From positions 1-64,000 of the forward strand of contig NZ_CP107901.1 in the NCBI RefSeq assembly GCF_036013915.1: a stretch of 64,000 nt of DNA, written 5' to 3'. Shown here piece by piece: positions 23,495-30,810 of the stretch. This stretch comes from Streptomyces sp. NBC_00464 (lineage in GTDB: Bacteria; Actinomycetota; Actinomycetes; Streptomycetales; Streptomycetaceae). Position numbers and translations under genes: made by a program. The notes under the pieces were generated by a model that worked only from the letters and a program-made list of their open reading frames with translations, did no database searches and was not told the DNA's origin. Position 1 is the stretch's first letter. The number at the start of each line of letters is the position of its first letter.

Positions 23495-24493
23495 CTACGA
23501 CACGAGCTGGGCCGTCGTCCGGACGGACGAGGGGATGATGCTGGTCAGTGGCTGTTCGGAGCGGCTGCCGGAAGCAGGTGACAGCGTGACGGTGGCCGCG
23601 AAGTTCTCGACACCCTCCTGCCGCATCGTGATGCCCAGGTGGGCGCGGCCCAGCGGATCGTCCAGGAGCTGCTGCACCTCGATCAGGCAGGGAGCGTCGA
23701 GTTCGACGTAGTGCTTGAAGCGGGTCTCCATTCCCACCGGGGTCATGCGCCGCGGGTGGGCCACGGACTGCGCCGCCTGCAGAGCCGCTTCGATCAGCAG
23801 CAGCCCGGGGACGTGGTCGACCGGGTGGTCGAAGAACAGCGGGTGTCCGGTGTCGACGCGTAACTGCCAGAGGCAGGGGGCGCCGGTGCCGGTGGGGGAG
23901 AGGACCATGTCGTTCAGCGAACTCCTGCCGATGTGCTGGGGCAGTATCCCTGCCGCGGGTCTGCTCGGCGGGAGCGGACGGACGAGGCCGGGTGCTCCCC
24001 GGCCGTGGCGCAGGCGTTGGTAGATCGCCGGAGCCTGGACGGTCAGCCGGGTGCTGGCGGTGGCCAGTTCGACGCCGTCGCGCGTGACGGTGATCAGGAG
24101 CGACAGGGCGGTCAGACGGGTCCCGCGGTAGAGCGCTCCCAGGCACCGGACGTGCAGCTCGACGGACCCGGAGAGTTCCTCGGCCAGGAGAGCCGCAGGG
24201 GTGATCTCGTACTCGTAGGTGTCCCACAGCAGATGGTGGCCGAGCGGTACGTCGTAAGCCTCGTGGCAGAGCAGCGGGAAGACCTGACGGACCGTCTCGT
24301 TGAGGAGCATCAGGTCGACGTGCTTCCGGCGCGTCACGTAGTAGCTGTGGGCTGTGGGCCAGTGGGCCGACACGGTGAACGTGTCGTCGGCCCTACTGGT
24401 CCAACCGGTGAGAAGGACCTCGTCGGCGTTCGCCTTGTGGACGAGCTCCTTCTGTACGAACTCGGGGTGCGGCGCAGCGGCAATGAGGTGCAT
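23495..24493 (-). CDS. AfsA/ScbA-family gamma-butyrolactone synthase
   Basis: The protein has 332 residues and an ATG start (MHLIAAAPHPEFVQKELVHK) with CGGGAG six bases upstream. Two A-factor hotdog domains are visible: EVLLTGW..ADDTFTVSAHW then PTAHSYY in the first, and FFDHPVDHVPGLLLIEAALQ in the second. AfsA-type enzymes condense dihydroxyacetone phosphate with a beta-ketoacyl thioester to begin GBL signal synthesis. The gene diverges from a TetR-type receptor, with an operator-like site in between: the classic synthase/receptor pair. A TTA codon occurs at 23863-23861 (LWQ-L-RVD), so translation should depend on the bldA tRNA. The GBL-finishing reductases are probably among the two genes after the receptor. 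Confidence 0.85.
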   Translation of the reverse strand: MHLIAAAPHPEFVQKELVHKANADEVLLTGWTSRADDTFTVSAHWPTAHSYYVTRRKHVDLMLLNETVRQVFPLLCHEAYDVPLGHHLLWDTYEYEITPAALLAEELSGSVELHVRCLGALYRGTRLTALSLLITVTRDGVELATASTRLTVQAPAIYQRLRHGRGAPGLVRPLPPSRPAAGILPQHIGRSSLNDMVLSPTGTGAPCLWQLRVDTGHPLFFDHPVDHVPGLLLIEAALQAAQSVAHPRRMTPVGMETRFKHYVELDAPCLIEVQQLLDDPLGRAHLGITMRQEGVENFAATVTLSPASGSRSEQPLTSIIPSSVRTTAQLVS

Positions 24494-24578
24494 ACGGAAC
24501 TCCCGGGAGGCGTTGGGGCAGATCCAGGTGCGGAAGACGCTGTCGGCTTGCAGTGGACTGTGCAGGCAACGATGGATA

Positions 24579-24597
24579 ACATAGAGGTCGTTCTTTT
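24579..24597. promoter_or_regulatory. GBL-receptor operator-like site (ARE-like) 1
   Basis: The sequence AACATAGAGGTCGTTCTTT lies 29 bases upstream of the receptor start, between the divergent synthase and receptor. It matches two other sites (30017, 45802) at AACATA, a central G, and TTC with fixed spacing. Autoregulatory elements bound by GBL receptors have this AACATA-type half-site layout. Confidence 0.6.
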
Positions 24598-24625
24598 TTT
24601 TGTCGAGCTGTACATGGGAGCCGAG

Positions 24626-25267
24626 ATGGCACGACCGACACAGGAAAGGGCTCTGAGGACCCGCGAGTTGATTCTTCTTGCGGCTGCCGAGGAGTTCGAG
24701 ACGAAGGGGTACGCGGGGGCTGCCATCACCAAGATCCTGGAGCGCGCGGGGGTGACTGCGGGTGCGCTGTACTTCCACTTCAAGTCGAAGCAGGACCTGG
24801 CGCTCGCGGTCATGAACGCACAGCCTCAGAGCGTCATGCCGCACCTGGCTTCGCAGGGACTGCAGCGGTTGGTGGATCTCACCTTGGTCTGGTCACGGCA
24901 ACTGCGTGAGGACGTGTTGCTGCGGGCGGGTGTGCGGCTGGCGGTGGAGCAGGGAGGTTTTGGCGTCGAGAGTCTCAGTTCCTATCAGAACTGGCATGGC
25001 ATTATGGCGGATTGTCTGCAAACAGCCCAGAAAAATGGCGAGTTGCGCTCGGGTGTGGACCCGGACCGGACGGCCACCTTTGTGGTCGGTGCGTGTACGG
25101 GCGTGCAGCTGTATTCGGAGATCCGCACAGGCAGGGACGACCTCACCGAACAGGTGGTGCAGATGTGGCGGCTGCTGTTGCCGGGCATCGCTGTACCGGG
25201 CCTGGTGGACAGCATCGACCTGGACCCGGAGCGAGGGAACAGCCGTGCGAACCCTGTCCAGGGGTGA
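24626..25267 (+). CDS. TetR-family gamma-butyrolactone receptor
   Basis: The protein has 213 residues. The start is the second ATG (MARPTQERAL), which has GGGAG at proper spacing; the ATG at 24614 lacks one. The N-terminal TetR helix-turn-helix spans residues 10-55 (TKILERAGVTAGALYFHFKS). In the ligand domain, W123 in YQNWHGIM occupies the position of the tryptophan conserved in ArpA/CprB-type receptors that stacks on the butyrolactone. It should repress its targets, including itself, until the signal binds. It is divergent from the synthase gene. The 3' end overlaps the next gene by 23 bases, making it part of a receptor-reductase operon. Confidence 0.85.
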   Translation: MARPTQERALRTRELILLAAAEEFETKGYAGAAITKILERAGVTAGALYFHFKSKQDLALAVMNAQPQSVMPHLASQGLQRLVDLTLVWSRQLREDVLLRAGVRLAVEQGGFGVESLSSYQNWHGIMADCLQTAQKNGELRSGVDPDRTATFVVGACTGVQLYSEIRTGRDDLTEQVVQMWRLLLPGIAVPGLVDSIDLDPERGNSRANPVQG

Positions 25268-26336
25268 TGTCGCGGAGGGGGAGCGGCTCCTCGCTTCCCC
25301 GGCCGGCCGCACGAGTGGAGTGCCGGGCCGCCCCCTGAGGATCGCTGTCACCGGCGCGAGCGGAACGGTCGGCGCGCTGGTGACACGCATGCTGGCCGGC
25401 CGGTACGCGGTGACCGCGCTGTCCAGGGACCCGGCGCGCGCCGCACGCGGGGGAGTGGCGGGCACGATCGTCGGGGCGGACTTCGCCGAACGGCGCGACC
25501 TGTCACGGGCACTGGCGGGGGCGGATGCCGTTCTGGCGGTCACCTTCGACCCCCTGCGGCCCACACACGACGCGAACATCCTTGCGGCGGCGCGCAGGGA
25601 AGGCGTACGGCATGTGGTCAAGTTGTCCGCACTCGCCGTGACGGACCCGGACGCCCAGGACATGATCACCCGCTGGCAGCGGGAGTCCGAGGAGCTGCTG
25701 AAGGCGTCGGGCCTGGCCTGGACGATCCTGCGGCCGCGCGCCTTCATGTCGAACACGCTCGACTGGGCGCCGTCGGTGCGCGGGCAGGGCGTGGTGCGGG
25801 GGCTGTACGGCACGTCGCGCAATTCCTGCGTCGATCCACGCGACGTTGCCGAGGCCGCGGCCTGCGCCCTGTCCATGCCGGGTCACGACGGGCGCACCTA
25901 TGCGCTGACCGGTCCGCAGGCCCTGTCGGTGCGCGAGCAGACCGAGCAGCTGGGCAGAGCCCTCGGACGGGCCCTGACATACGAGGAACTGACGGAGGAA
26001 CAGGCCCTTCAGGCATGGCGGCGACGCCACCCGGAACCGGTCGCGCAAGCCATCCTGGACACCGCCAGGCGGCAGCGGGATGGTGCGAAAACACTGCTCG
26101 CCGACGGTGTCAGGGAGGTGACCGGCCACGCGCCGGCGGCATTTCGCACCTGGGCCGAACGCCACGCCGGGCTCTTCCGAGGGGCAGGGCCGGGCGGGCC
26201 TGCGCGGCACAGCGCCTGCGTGGAGGCCGGTTCCGTAGCGACACCCGGCAGCCTCCGGACAGGCCCCGTGCAGGCCGGGCGCGGCGAATACTTCGAATGC
26301 CATGGCCATCGTGGCAGCGAGAAGGTTCACTACTGA
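25245..26336 (+). CDS. NmrA-family NAD(P)-binding reductase-like protein
   Basis: This 363-residue frame begins at GTG 25245 after GAGGGAACAGCC; a later GTG at 25318 is possible. The Rossmann motif is RIAVTGASGTVGALVTRMLA. It also has VVKLSALAVTDPDAQ, ILRPRAFMSNTLDWAP and TYALTGPQALSVREQTEQ, close in layout to the NmrA protein at 12820. The C-terminal 55 residues are low-complexity and may be read through. Its overlap with the receptor gene suggests a role in GBL biosynthesis or modification, for example reducing a butenolide or the 6-keto group, but this is inference from position only. Confidence 0.7.
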   Translation: MRTLSRGDVAEGERLLASPAGRTSGVPGRPLRIAVTGASGTVGALVTRMLAGRYAVTALSRDPARAARGGVAGTIVGADFAERRDLSRALAGADAVLAVTFDPLRPTHDANILAAARREGVRHVVKLSALAVTDPDAQDMITRWQRESEELLKASGLAWTILRPRAFMSNTLDWAPSVRGQGVVRGLYGTSRNSCVDPRDVAEAAACALSMPGHDGRTYALTGPQALSVREQTEQLGRALGRALTYEELTEEQALQAWRRRHPEPVAQAILDTARRQRDGAKTLLADGVREVTGHAPAAFRTWAERHAGLFRGAGPGGPARHSACVEAGSVATPGSLRTGPVQAGRGEYFECHGHRGSEKVHY

Positions 26337-26370
26337 CGGGCGGGGAGCCCGTCAGCTGGGGGGAGACATC

Positions 26371-27144
26371 ATGAGCGAGGTACGGCGTTTACTGGATGGC
26401 CGGCGGATCATGATCACCGGGTCGTCCAGTGGGATCGGGGCCGCGGCGGCGAGGCTGTTCGCCGCGGAGGGGGCGCAGGTGGTGCTGATGGCCCGCCGCA
26501 AGGACCGGCTGGAGGCGCTCGTCGAGGAGATCGCCGCCGCCGGTGGGCGGGCGGTGGCCGCGCCGGGGGATGTGACCAGTGACGTGGACGTCGAGCGTGC
26601 CGTCGCGGTCGCGGTCGACACCTTCGGCGGGCTGGACGGGGCGTTCAACAACGCCGGCTACGCGGTGGCGGGGTCCCTGATCCATGAGACGGACCGGGCG
26701 GTGTTCGACCGGATCATGGACGTGAACGTGCGGGGCGTGTGGAACTGCCTGCACAGCCAGATCCCGGTCATGCTCGCCACCGGCCGGGGCGGAGCTGTGG
26801 TCAACACCTCCAGTGTCGCCGGAATCAGGGCGACCGGAGCCGCCGCGGCATACGTGGCGGCCAAGCATGCGGTCCTCGGTCTGACCAAGGCAGCCGCCCT
26901 TGAGTACGGTGACCGGGCCCTTCGCGTCAACGCCCTGGTGGTCGGCAGCACCCGTACCGAGATGATGGAAGAAGTCCTGGAGCAGGCCCCGGAGCTGGAA
27001 ACGTCCTTCGTCGAGAAGTCGGCCCAGAAGCGCATGGCGGAACCGGCGGAAGTGGCCCAGGCCGCCGCCTGGCTGTGCAGCGTACGGGCGTCTTTCGTCA
27101 CGGGCGCCGCCATTTCGGTGGACGGCGGCTGGAGCGCCCTGTAG
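26371..27144 (+). CDS. Short-chain dehydrogenase/reductase
   Basis: This 257-residue classical SDR has GGGGGGAG upstream of its ATG. The cofactor motif is ITGSSSGIGAAAARLFA. NNAG occurs in GAFNNAGYAV, the catalytic Ser is in VVNTSSVAG, and Tyr-x-x-x-Lys is in YVAAKHAVLG; the sequence ends VDGGWSAL. Position after the GBL receptor and NmrA gene suggests the ketoreductase of signal synthesis (the ScbB or BarS1 role) or a tailoring enzyme. Codon 7 is TTA (26389-26391), so its translation should require bldA, like the synthase. Confidence 0.85.
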   Translation: MSEVRRLLDGRRIMITGSSSGIGAAAARLFAAEGAQVVLMARRKDRLEALVEEIAAAGGRAVAAPGDVTSDVDVERAVAVAVDTFGGLDGAFNNAGYAVAGSLIHETDRAVFDRIMDVNVRGVWNCLHSQIPVMLATGRGGAVVNTSSVAGIRATGAAAAYVAAKHAVLGLTKAAALEYGDRALRVNALVVGSTRTEMMEEVLEQAPELETSFVEKSAQKRMAEPAEVAQAAAWLCSVRASFVTGAAISVDGGWSAL

Positions 27145-27356
27145 GACCTGGCCGTGGCCCGGTTCGCCGCCGGAGCAGGCGCGGCATCCCGCGCGCGGGA
27201 CCCGTAGAGGACGGGGGGGATCTGCGGAAGAGGCCACTTGCCGAAGCCTCATCCGATCCTTCCTCCGTCCTGCGGTGTCCCGCGAGGGGGCCCGTAGGTT
27301 CGGATACCGGCTCGCGAAAGGCGCGGTCGCCGAACTGACACCTGCGGAGGACCGCC

Positions 27357-28715
27357 GTGCCCGACCTGTCTGGAATCGTCAAGGCGTACGACGTTCGCGG
27401 TGTGGTGCCGGACGAGTGGGACGAGTCGCTGGCGGAACTGTTCGGTTCCGCCTTCGTCGAGGTGACGGGTGCACAGGCGGTCGTCGTCGGGCACGACATG
27501 CGGCCCTCGTCACCGGGGCTCTCCCACTCCTTCGCACAGGGTGTCGCGCTGCGTGGCGCGGATGTCGTCGAGATCGGGCTGTGCTCAACGGACGAGCTGT
27601 ACTACGCGAGCGGTGTCTGGGCCCTGCCGGGGGCGATGTTCACCGCTTCGCACAACCCGGCCCGGTACAACGGCATCAAGATGTGCCGGGCCGGAGCGGT
27701 CCCGGTCGGGCAGGACACCGGGCTGGCCCGGATCCGCGAACTCGTCGAGCGCTGGGCCGTGTCCGGGGCGCCGCCCCTGCTGAAGCCGGTCGGTGCGATC
27801 GAGCGACGCGATGTGCTCGGTGCGTACGCGGAGCACCTGCGGGGACTGGTCGATCTCTCCGGCATCCGCCGGCTGAAGGTGGTGGTGGACGCGGGCAACG
27901 GCATGGGCGGCCACACCGTGCCGACGGTCTTCGAGGGACTGCCCCTCGAACTCGTACCCCTCTACTTCGAGCTGGACGGTACGTTCCCGAACCACGAGGC
28001 CAACCCGCTGGACCCGAAGAACATCGTGGACCTGCAGGCCCGGGTCCGTGAGTGCGGCGCCGATCTGGGCATCGCCTTCGACGGGGACGCGGACCGCTGC
28101 TTCGTGATCGACGAGTGGGGCGAGCCGGTCTCCCCCTCGGTCATTACCGCGCTGGTCGCCGTCCGGGAGCTGGCCAAGGCCCCGGGCGCCACGGTCCTGC
28201 ACAACCTGATCACGTCCTGGGCGGTGCCGGAGGTCATCGAGGAGAGCGGAGGCAAGCCCGTCCGTACCCGGGTGGGGCACTCCTTCATCAAGGACGAAAT
28301 GGCCAGGACCGGGGCGGTCTTCGGCGGCGAGCACTCCGCCCACTACTACTTCCGCGACTTCTGGAACGCCGATACGGGGATGCTCGCCGCCCTGCATGTC
28401 CTCGCGGCCCTCGGCGGCCAGAGCAGGCCGCTGTCCGAGCTGGTCGCGCAGTACGACAGATACGCCGCGTCGGGCGAGATCAACAGCACCGTCGACGACC
28501 AGGACGCCCGTATGGCCGCCGTCCGGGCCGCATACGAGGACCGGCCGCAGACCGAACTCGACGAGCTGGACGGCCTGACCGTCATCACCCCGGACTGGTG
28601 GTTCAACCTGCGCGCCTCGAACACCGAACCGCTGCTGCGGCTCAACGTCGAGGCCCGGGACGCACAGGCCTGCGCCCGGGTGCGGGACGAGGTACTGGCT
28701 CTCATCCTCGCCTGA
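27357..28715 (+). CDS. manB: Phosphomannomutase/phosphoglucomutase
   Basis: This 452-residue alpha-D-phosphohexomutase starts at GTG with GGAGGACC upstream. All four family signatures are present: the phosphoserine loop FTASHNPARYNG, the Mg-binding loop FDGDADRCFV, the sugar-recognition loop GGEHSAHYYF, and the phosphate-binding loop RASNTEPLLR. It interconverts hexose 6- and 1-phosphates and should supply mannose-1-phosphate (or glucose-1-phosphate) to the pyrophosphorylases in this window (30811, 44745). Length is normal for ManB. It is alone on the plus strand, convergent with the IS701-like gene. Confidence 0.9.
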   Translation: MPDLSGIVKAYDVRGVVPDEWDESLAELFGSAFVEVTGAQAVVVGHDMRPSSPGLSHSFAQGVALRGADVVEIGLCSTDELYYASGVWALPGAMFTASHNPARYNGIKMCRAGAVPVGQDTGLARIRELVERWAVSGAPPLLKPVGAIERRDVLGAYAEHLRGLVDLSGIRRLKVVVDAGNGMGGHTVPTVFEGLPLELVPLYFELDGTFPNHEANPLDPKNIVDLQARVRECGADLGIAFDGDADRCFVIDEWGEPVSPSVITALVAVRELAKAPGATVLHNLITSWAVPEVIEESGGKPVRTRVGHSFIKDEMARTGAVFGGEHSAHYYFRDFWNADTGMLAALHVLAALGGQSRPLSELVAQYDRYAASGEINSTVDDQDARMAAVRAAYEDRPQTELDELDGLTVITPDWWFNLRASNTEPLLRLNVEARDAQACARVRDEVLALILA

Positions 28716-28747
28716 GACCGGTCGGTTACCGGCCGGACAGGTCCTGG

Positions 28748-29959
28748 TCAGGCGGAGGCGTCCATGAGCACCGGAGTCTCGGCGGGGCGGGCCAGCCGGC
28801 TGTAGGCGTAGGCGGCTGACACCAGCGTCATGTGATGGTGCCAGCCGGGGAAGGACCGGCCCTCGAAGTCCTGCAGCCCGAAGTCGCTCTCCAGAACGCG
28901 CATCACCGCGCCGGTCCCGGTGAGCAGGCGGGTGAGGGCGAGCAGTTCGTCCATGCGGCGGTGCGTCATGTTGGTGAGCCACACCGGGGACGGCCGGCGG
29001 CTGTCCGTGCGCAGCTCGGTGAACAGCCGGTAGGTGCGGTGGGGGCCGCCGGTCTCCGGCCGTACGCCGGGCAGCCGGACCAGTCCCGACACCACCCGTG
29101 ACTGCCGCAGCCGCCCGTCCGGATCCGCGACCACCGCGGTGTGCGGGTGCCGGGTCCGGTGCGGGTCGAGGGAACGCCGGGCGCTGAGGGTCGCGGCGGG
29201 CTCCGTGAGGTACCGGGTGTTCTGCGGGGAGAGGTGGCTGCCGGAGATCACGTTCATGTTCTCCTGGACGGCGATCACGAACTCCCTGCCCTGCGTGCTG
29301 AGCCCGGCGACCAGCCGGGGGAGGTTGGGCAGCTCGCTCATGTCCGCCACGACCGGGACCGGTGCTGTCGAGGAGCGCGCGGCCGTGGTGGCGACCAGGT
29401 CGAGTGCGTCCGCCCACAGCGGGCGGTGGCGGACCGGGGCCGGGATACGGGCCCGGTCGCGCAACCGGGGATCGTCGGTCCATTGGTCGGGCAGGAGCAG
29501 CCGCCAGTCGCTGGGCAGATGCTCACCCGCGGTGGAGTGGAACAGCCCCAGCCCGAGCTGGCAGTTCACGGTGCGCCCGAGGCCCGGTACGAACCGGCGG
29601 TGCACCCCCACCGAGTGGTCGCCGCGCTTGGGCAGCACGGCCGGGACGATGGTCCAGGCCCGGGCCGGCTGCCGGCTCTCGATCCAGCGCGTCAGTTCGT
29701 GCCGCGCCGGGCCCCAGTCCCACGGGCTGGCGTTGACGAACTGCTGTAACGACTGGCAGGCGGTGGGCGAGTTGGAGACCGCCGCTGCCAGTCGCCGCAT
29801 CGACTTCTTGCCCGGTGTGACGAGCAGCCCGTGCAGATACGACTCGGCCCACCTGCGCTGATCCGCCCTCGGCAAGTGGGCGAAGAGATCCTCGGCGAAG
29901 GCAGAGACCGTCGGCGGGCCGGACGGAGCCGGACCCTGAGCGATGCGATACGCGGCCAT
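28748..29959 (-). CDS. IS701-like transposase homologue, probably catalytically inactive
   Basis: The protein has 403 residues and an ATG start with GGAGGGAACGC upstream. The IS701 pattern is clear: PKRGDHSVGVHRRFVPGLGR, VNCQLGLGL, PSDWRLLLPDQW, VVADMSELPNLPRLVAGLST, and the C-terminal LESDFGLQDFEGRSFPGWHH. In active IS701 enzymes the first catalytic aspartate lies in a D-D-T-G-F segment just before PK-G-HSVGV; here that segment is IVPAVLPKRG with no acid. The second Asp (VAD) and the Glu are retained. A GBL-type operator-like site sits 58 bases upstream and a TTA codon occurs at 29749-29747 (CQS-L-QQF). These features suggest a domesticated DNA-binding regulator rather than a mobile element; no terminal inverted repeats were seen. 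Confidence 0.7.
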   Translation of the reverse strand: MAAYRIAQGPAPSGPPTVSAFAEDLFAHLPRADQRRWAESYLHGLLVTPGKKSMRRLAAAVSNSPTACQSLQQFVNASPWDWGPARHELTRWIESRQPARAWTIVPAVLPKRGDHSVGVHRRFVPGLGRTVNCQLGLGLFHSTAGEHLPSDWRLLLPDQWTDDPRLRDRARIPAPVRHRPLWADALDLVATTAARSSTAPVPVVADMSELPNLPRLVAGLSTQGREFVIAVQENMNVISGSHLSPQNTRYLTEPAATLSARRSLDPHRTRHPHTAVVADPDGRLRQSRVVSGLVRLPGVRPETGGPHRTYRLFTELRTDSRRPSPVWLTNMTHRRMDELLALTRLLTGTGAVMRVLESDFGLQDFEGRSFPGWHHHMTLVSAAYAYSRLARPAETPVLMDASA

Positions 29960-30016
29960 GATGCGTTCCTCCCTGGAGCCGTCCCCTGACAGTTCTGTGT
30001 CGACCTCCAAGAGAAT

Positions 30017-30035
30017 AGCGAATGTTCTTTATGTT
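30017..30035. promoter_or_regulatory. GBL-receptor operator-like site (ARE-like) 2
   Basis: On the minus strand the sequence reads AACATAAAGAACATTCGCT, matching the sites at 24579 and 45802. It lies 58 bases upstream of the IS701-like gene. The surrounding sequence is unusually AT-rich for this window. Confidence 0.55.
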
Positions 30036-30141
30036 TTCGCGCCAAGGGACGGAGCTCTTCGGTTACTTCGGGAAGTCCGGACGTCCGCAGGCGCTGCCTA
30101 CCGGCGGTTGCGGGCCCTTTCTGTGCAGCTCAGGGCCACTT

Positions 30142-30648
30142 TCAGCGGCTCTGCTGCTCCAGGACCGACGCGGCCTGCGCCAGCAGGGCGGACAGGGCGT
30201 CCACGACGCCGGGCGGGAGCAGATCCAGCATTCCGGCGTGTACGGCGTCCGCCGCGTCCTGGATGTTCTCGGCGATACGCAGTCCCTCTTCGGTGAGCAG
30301 GGCCCACGAACTGCGTCCGTCGTAGAGGTCCGCCTCGCGCACGACGTAGCCGGACTCGGTCATCCGCCGGACGACGTTGCTGGTGCCGCCGGACGACAGG
30401 CCGCACCGCTCGGAGAGGTCGGTGGGCTTCAGGCGCTGCTCCGGGCCGGAGAACCGCAACGCCGCCAGGACGTCGAAGTCCGCGCGGGTCAGGCCGCGCC
30501 GGGCGACCTCGGCGTTGGTCGTGGCGTCCATGACCGCGGTCAGCCGCGCCGCCTGGGCGGCCAGCTCGGCCGACGGGCTGCGCGGCGCGGTGGCGGGGGC
30601 GCAGAGCGCCAAGGGGCCCGGGGCTCCGTGTCCGGCGCCTGTCGTCAT
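30142..30648 (-). CDS. MarR-family transcriptional regulator
   Basis: This 168-residue winged-helix protein starts at the ATG giving MTTGAGHGAPG; upstream residues in the frame do not match the family. The DNA-binding core is RLKPTDLSERCGLSSGGTSN followed by VVRRMTESGYVVREADLYDG and RSSWALLTEEG, the typical MarR wing with D-x-R-S. Target unknown. It is transcribed away from the sugar-nucleotide operon, toward the IS701-like gene, and could respond to a phenolic or pathway intermediate. Confidence 0.8.
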   Translation of the reverse strand: MTTGAGHGAPGPLALCAPATAPRSPSAELAAQAARLTAVMDATTNAEVARRGLTRADFDVLAALRFSGPEQRLKPTDLSERCGLSSGGTSNVVRRMTESGYVVREADLYDGRSSWALLTEEGLRIAENIQDAADAVHAGMLDLLPPGVVDALSALLAQAASVLEQQSR

Positions 30649-30776
30649 GTGCTCTGTACCTCCCCGAGGGTCCCCGGCGAGTCGGATCGCCTGCGTGAGG
30701 GGTCGGAGCAGTCTAGGCACGTGGACACGGTGCGAGCCAGAACGCTGGGTCACGGCGCCCCCCGGCGGGGCCCTGC

Positions 30777-30806
30777 AAGTCCGGTCCCCGGCCGGGGACC
30801 GGACTT
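30777..30806. terminator. Terminator of the sugar-nucleotide operon
   Basis: A perfect 30-bp palindrome (AAGTCCGGTCCCCGG and its complement) lies four bases beyond the stop of the pyrophosphorylase-mutase gene, on the minus-strand exit side. Confidence 0.7.
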
Positions 30807-30810
30807 CGTG

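Noticed and set aside
28748..29959. Active IS701 insertion sequence
   Set aside because: First catalytic Asp is missing and no terminal inverted repeats or target duplication were seen.
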